Shown in pieces: positions 6,555 to 7,720 of a DNA stretch of 7,720 bases (position 1 is its first letter; each line of letters starts with the position of its first letter). The stretch lies in assembly GCA_030666985.1 (NCBI GenBank), contig DAOUWT010000111.1, positions 1-7,720 of the forward strand. The letters run 5' to 3'. The position numbers and the translations under genes are program-made. This DNA comes from Chloroflexota bacterium (GTDB taxonomy: Bacteria; Chloroflexota; Anaerolineae; Anaerolineales; UBA11858). The notes beneath the pieces are model-generated. The model was not told the origin of the DNA. It did no database searches and worked only from the letters and a program-made list of their open reading frames with translations.

Positions 6555-6662
6555 TCTAAGGAGGAGAAGAAAAGAAACTTACTTCTTATGCCCCTATATT
6601 AACACTGCCTGCTACGCTTTGCTTGACTATTCCTCTACGGCTTTCATACGCTTCTCATACGC
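6555..6662. other. Non-coding spacer, no gene seen
   Basis: A consensus-like Shine-Dalgarno (aaggagg, 6558-6564) is present but has no start codon at usable distance. The next ATG (6588) is 23 bases away and opens only four codons. A direct repeat tcatacgctt occurs at 6644-6653 and 6655-6664. A weak -35-like TTGACT lies at 6623-6628 with no good -10 partner. Confidence 0.6.
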
Positions 6663-6691
6663 TTGTCCAAATGAGGGTGTTAGTCTAAAAT
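6663..6691 (+). promoter_or_regulatory. Sigma-70-type promoter upstream of the META lipoprotein gene
   Basis: TTGTCC (6663-6668) and TAAAAT (6686-6691) are separated by exactly 17 bases. They match consensus at 4 of 6 and 5 of 6 positions. Transcription would begin near 6698 and run toward the META gene, leaving a leader of almost 200 nt. It is the best forward promoter candidate in the divergent spacer. Confidence 0.55.
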
Positions 6692-6697
6692 AGGAGC

Positions 6698-6856
6698 GCG
6701 GTATTTGCCAAGGAACAAATTCGGTCGAGGAAACATCATAAGACTATCAAGCCACCGAATGAGCCACCGAATGAATTCGGCGTCTGAAGAACGAAACGCG
6801 ATAAATCGCGTTGAGAATTACCGCATTTATAACCCATTTCGATGGGTTTTGTTTGT
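6698..6856 (+). ncRNA. Candidate structured leader or small RNA ending in a terminator
   Basis: This stretch lies between a plausible promoter and an intrinsic-terminator-like hairpin, with no open reading frame of note. Its 5' end gcggta (6698-6703) can pair with taccgc (6819-6824), just before the terminator. attcggt (6719-6725) can pair with accgaat at 6754-6760 or at 6766-6772, the two copies lying in a tandem 12-mer (6751-6774). The second copy can instead pair locally with attcgg (6775-6780). A perfect 8-bp stem with a 2-nt gap sits at 6795-6812 (the gap would need to open to make a loop). These alternatives suit an attenuator or riboswitch-like leader, or a free small RNA of about 155 nt. 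I recognise no known riboswitch, 6S, tmRNA or RNase P signature. Confidence 0.35.
6831..6856 (+). terminator. Rho-independent terminator or attenuator before the META gene
   Basis: aacccat (6831-6837) pairs with atgggtt (6842-6848) around the very stable loop ttcg, followed by the T-rich tail ttgtttgtt to 6857. No forward-strand gene lies upstream within the divergent spacer. It must therefore end either a non-coding transcript started near 6698 or act as an attenuator for the gene that begins 40 bases downstream. Confidence 0.6.
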
Positions 6857-6860
6857 TAGC

Positions 6861-6889
6861 CTATGAATTCATTCATAGCTTCCCAGGAG
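6861..6889 (+). promoter_or_regulatory. Hairpin and ribosome binding site that set the META gene start
   Basis: ctatgaa (6861-6867) pairs with ttcatag (6872-6878) in a perfect 7-bp hairpin. The Shine-Dalgarno AGGAG follows at 6885-6889. It is six bases from ATG 6896, which begins a clean signal peptide. ATG 6863 lies inside the hairpin without an SD, and ATG 6890 abuts the SD, so both are less likely starts. Confidence 0.65.
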
Positions 6890-6895
6890 ATGACC

Positions 6896-7666
6896 ATGAA
6901 AACCCTCAAATTTTTTGCTTTTGCCTTCCTTTTCTTATCCATTTGCATATTCAGCGTTGGCTGTAAAAATTCCGCCGCAGATGACGCTTATGACGTGAGT
7001 AATACAGAGTGGCAATTAGAGTCTATCAATGGAACACCACCACTCGCCCAAAGCGCCATCACCCTAAGTTTTTCAGACGACCAAGTAAGTGGTTCGGCAG
7101 GATGCAATTCTTACTCTGGCGGGTATCAACAAGATGGGAGTCAACTAACTATAGGTCCGTTGATGAGTACGTTAATGGCCTGTGTGGACAGTGCTATGAT
7201 GCAACAAGAGACAGATTTCTTAGAAGCGCTGTCTTCTATTGAAAGCGTGACAGCTACTGAAGATCAATTAACGCTCACCACGGCTACAGGAAGTTTGGTC
7301 TTTATACCTGTCCCTGCTGTTGAAAACAAATCCTTAGAAGGAGCCTTGTGGCAATTGAGCGGTTTCGAGAGCGGGGAGATCGCTCAACCCGCGCTCATTG
7401 GCTCGTCTGTTACCATTGAATTTAGCGCAGGTCAGGTAAGTGGCAATGCTGGATGCAACTCTTTCTCTGGCGGGTATAGTCTGAACGAAAACCAGTTGAC
7501 ATTCACAGCATTGATGAACACGGAGATGGCCTGTGTGGACAGTGATATAATGCAGCAAGAGAACGAATTCTTGCAAGCGTTGCGGTCTGCCGAATCTGTT
7601 TCTATCGAAGGCAATACCCTGAGAATTACTCACCCAACGGGAGCACTCGTTTTTAGTGCGGAATAA
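6896..7666 (+). CDS. Lipoprotein with two tandem META (HslJ-like) domains
   Basis: The 256-residue product starts with a charged, Phe-rich hydrophobic signal (MKTLKFFAFAFLF) and a lipobox-like SVGC. Lipidation and anchoring at C23 are therefore likely, although Ser at -3 is not the classic residue. Two META domains follow, at about 36-138 and 148-255. Each shows WQL near its start, then VSG-AGCNS-SGGY and a TxMACVDS...MQQE..FL.AL block. Each domain has a cysteine pair (C70/C96 and C187/C213) that could form a disulfide. META domains occur in E. coli HslJ, a heat-inducible lipoprotein linked to novobiocin resistance, and in many secreted bacterial proteins; no enzyme activity is established for the domain. 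The two copies also share nearly identical DNA stretches, indicating a fairly recent internal duplication. The exact role is unknown. It is transcribed away from dnaE behind a possible attenuator. Confidence 0.9.
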   Translation: MKTLKFFAFAFLFLSICIFSVGCKNSAADDAYDVSNTEWQLESINGTPPLAQSAITLSFSDDQVSGSAGCNSYSGGYQQDGSQLTIGPLMSTLMACVDSAMMQQETDFLEALSSIESVTATEDQLTLTTATGSLVFIPVPAVENKSLEGALWQLSGFESGEIAQPALIGSSVTIEFSAGQVSGNAGCNSFSGGYSLNENQLTFTALMNTEMACVDSDIMQQENEFLQALRSAESVSIEGNTLRITHPTGALVFSAE

Positions 7667-7668
7667 GC

Positions 7669-7689
7669 TGCGTGTTGCGTGCTGCGTGA
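7669..7689. repeat. Heptamer tandem repeat tgcgtgN, three units
   Basis: Units tgcgtgt, tgcgtgc and tgcgtga begin two bases after the META gene stop codon. The motif tgcgtgaaa continues from the last unit and is also the core of the 15-bp repeats ahead of dnaE. No terminator is visible before the window ends. A -35-like TTGACT at 7704-7709 is too close to the edge to judge. Confidence 0.7.
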
Positions 7690-7720
7690 AACACGGGTCG
7701 CAATTGACTATATTTCTAAA

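Noticed and set aside
6555..6860. tRNA, 6S, tmRNA or RNase P RNA gene
   Set aside because: A gaggaaa string at 6727-6733 recalls RNase P, but the rest of its conserved core is absent; no T-loop or other class signature is present.
6863..6895. Upstream start (ATG 6863) for the META lipoprotein
   Set aside because: It lies inside a hairpin, has no SD, and would put 11 residues ahead of a normal signal peptide; ATG 6896 has AGGAG at six bases.

Overview
This window looks like a piece of a bacterial chromosome. It holds two conserved housekeeping genes and one small envelope gene, separated by intergenic DNA that is unusually rich in short tandem repeats and perfect palindromes. The gene content, the DnaE architecture (apparently intact PHP metal site, long Pro-rich linker, extra C-terminal module) and the 7-8 bp tandem repeats in every gap suggest a Chloroflexota-type bacterium (Anaerolineae or relatives). 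That assignment is inference from general resemblance. No rRNA, tRNA, phage gene or transposase is visible.

Layout: bases 1-82 are a leader made of an octamer array, a heptamer array and a Shine-Dalgarno. Bases 83-2293 (+) encode a 736-residue double-domain 6-phosphofructokinase of the eukaryotic (animal-like) architecture. Bases 2294-2426 are a convergent gap with a REP-like inverted hairpin pair and further 7-8 bp repeats. Bases 2427-6233 (-) encode the 1268-residue replicative DNA polymerase III alpha subunit DnaE, with a very Pro-rich linker encoded by G/C homopolymer tracts. Bases 6234-6895 are a 662-bp divergent gap. It holds repeats that probably form the 5' leader of dnaE, an extended -10 promoter for dnaE, a cluster of three strong hairpins including a 41-nt perfect palindrome, and then a forward promoter, a structured leader and an intrinsic-terminator-like hairpin ahead of the last gene. 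Bases 6896-7666 (+) encode a lipoprotein with two tandem META (HslJ-like) domains. Bases 7667-7720 hold another heptamer repeat.

The three genes show no shared pathway and no operon: pfk and dnaE converge, dnaE and the META gene diverge. PFK commits fructose-6-phosphate to glycolysis, DnaE copies the chromosome, and the META lipoprotein is probably an envelope or stress protein. I see no defence system, secondary-metabolite cluster or obviously new multi-gene system. The points of interest are the animal-type PFK with an apparent allosteric half, the slippage-prone DnaE linker, the transcribed repeat leader of dnaE, and a possible attenuator or small RNA upstream of the META gene.
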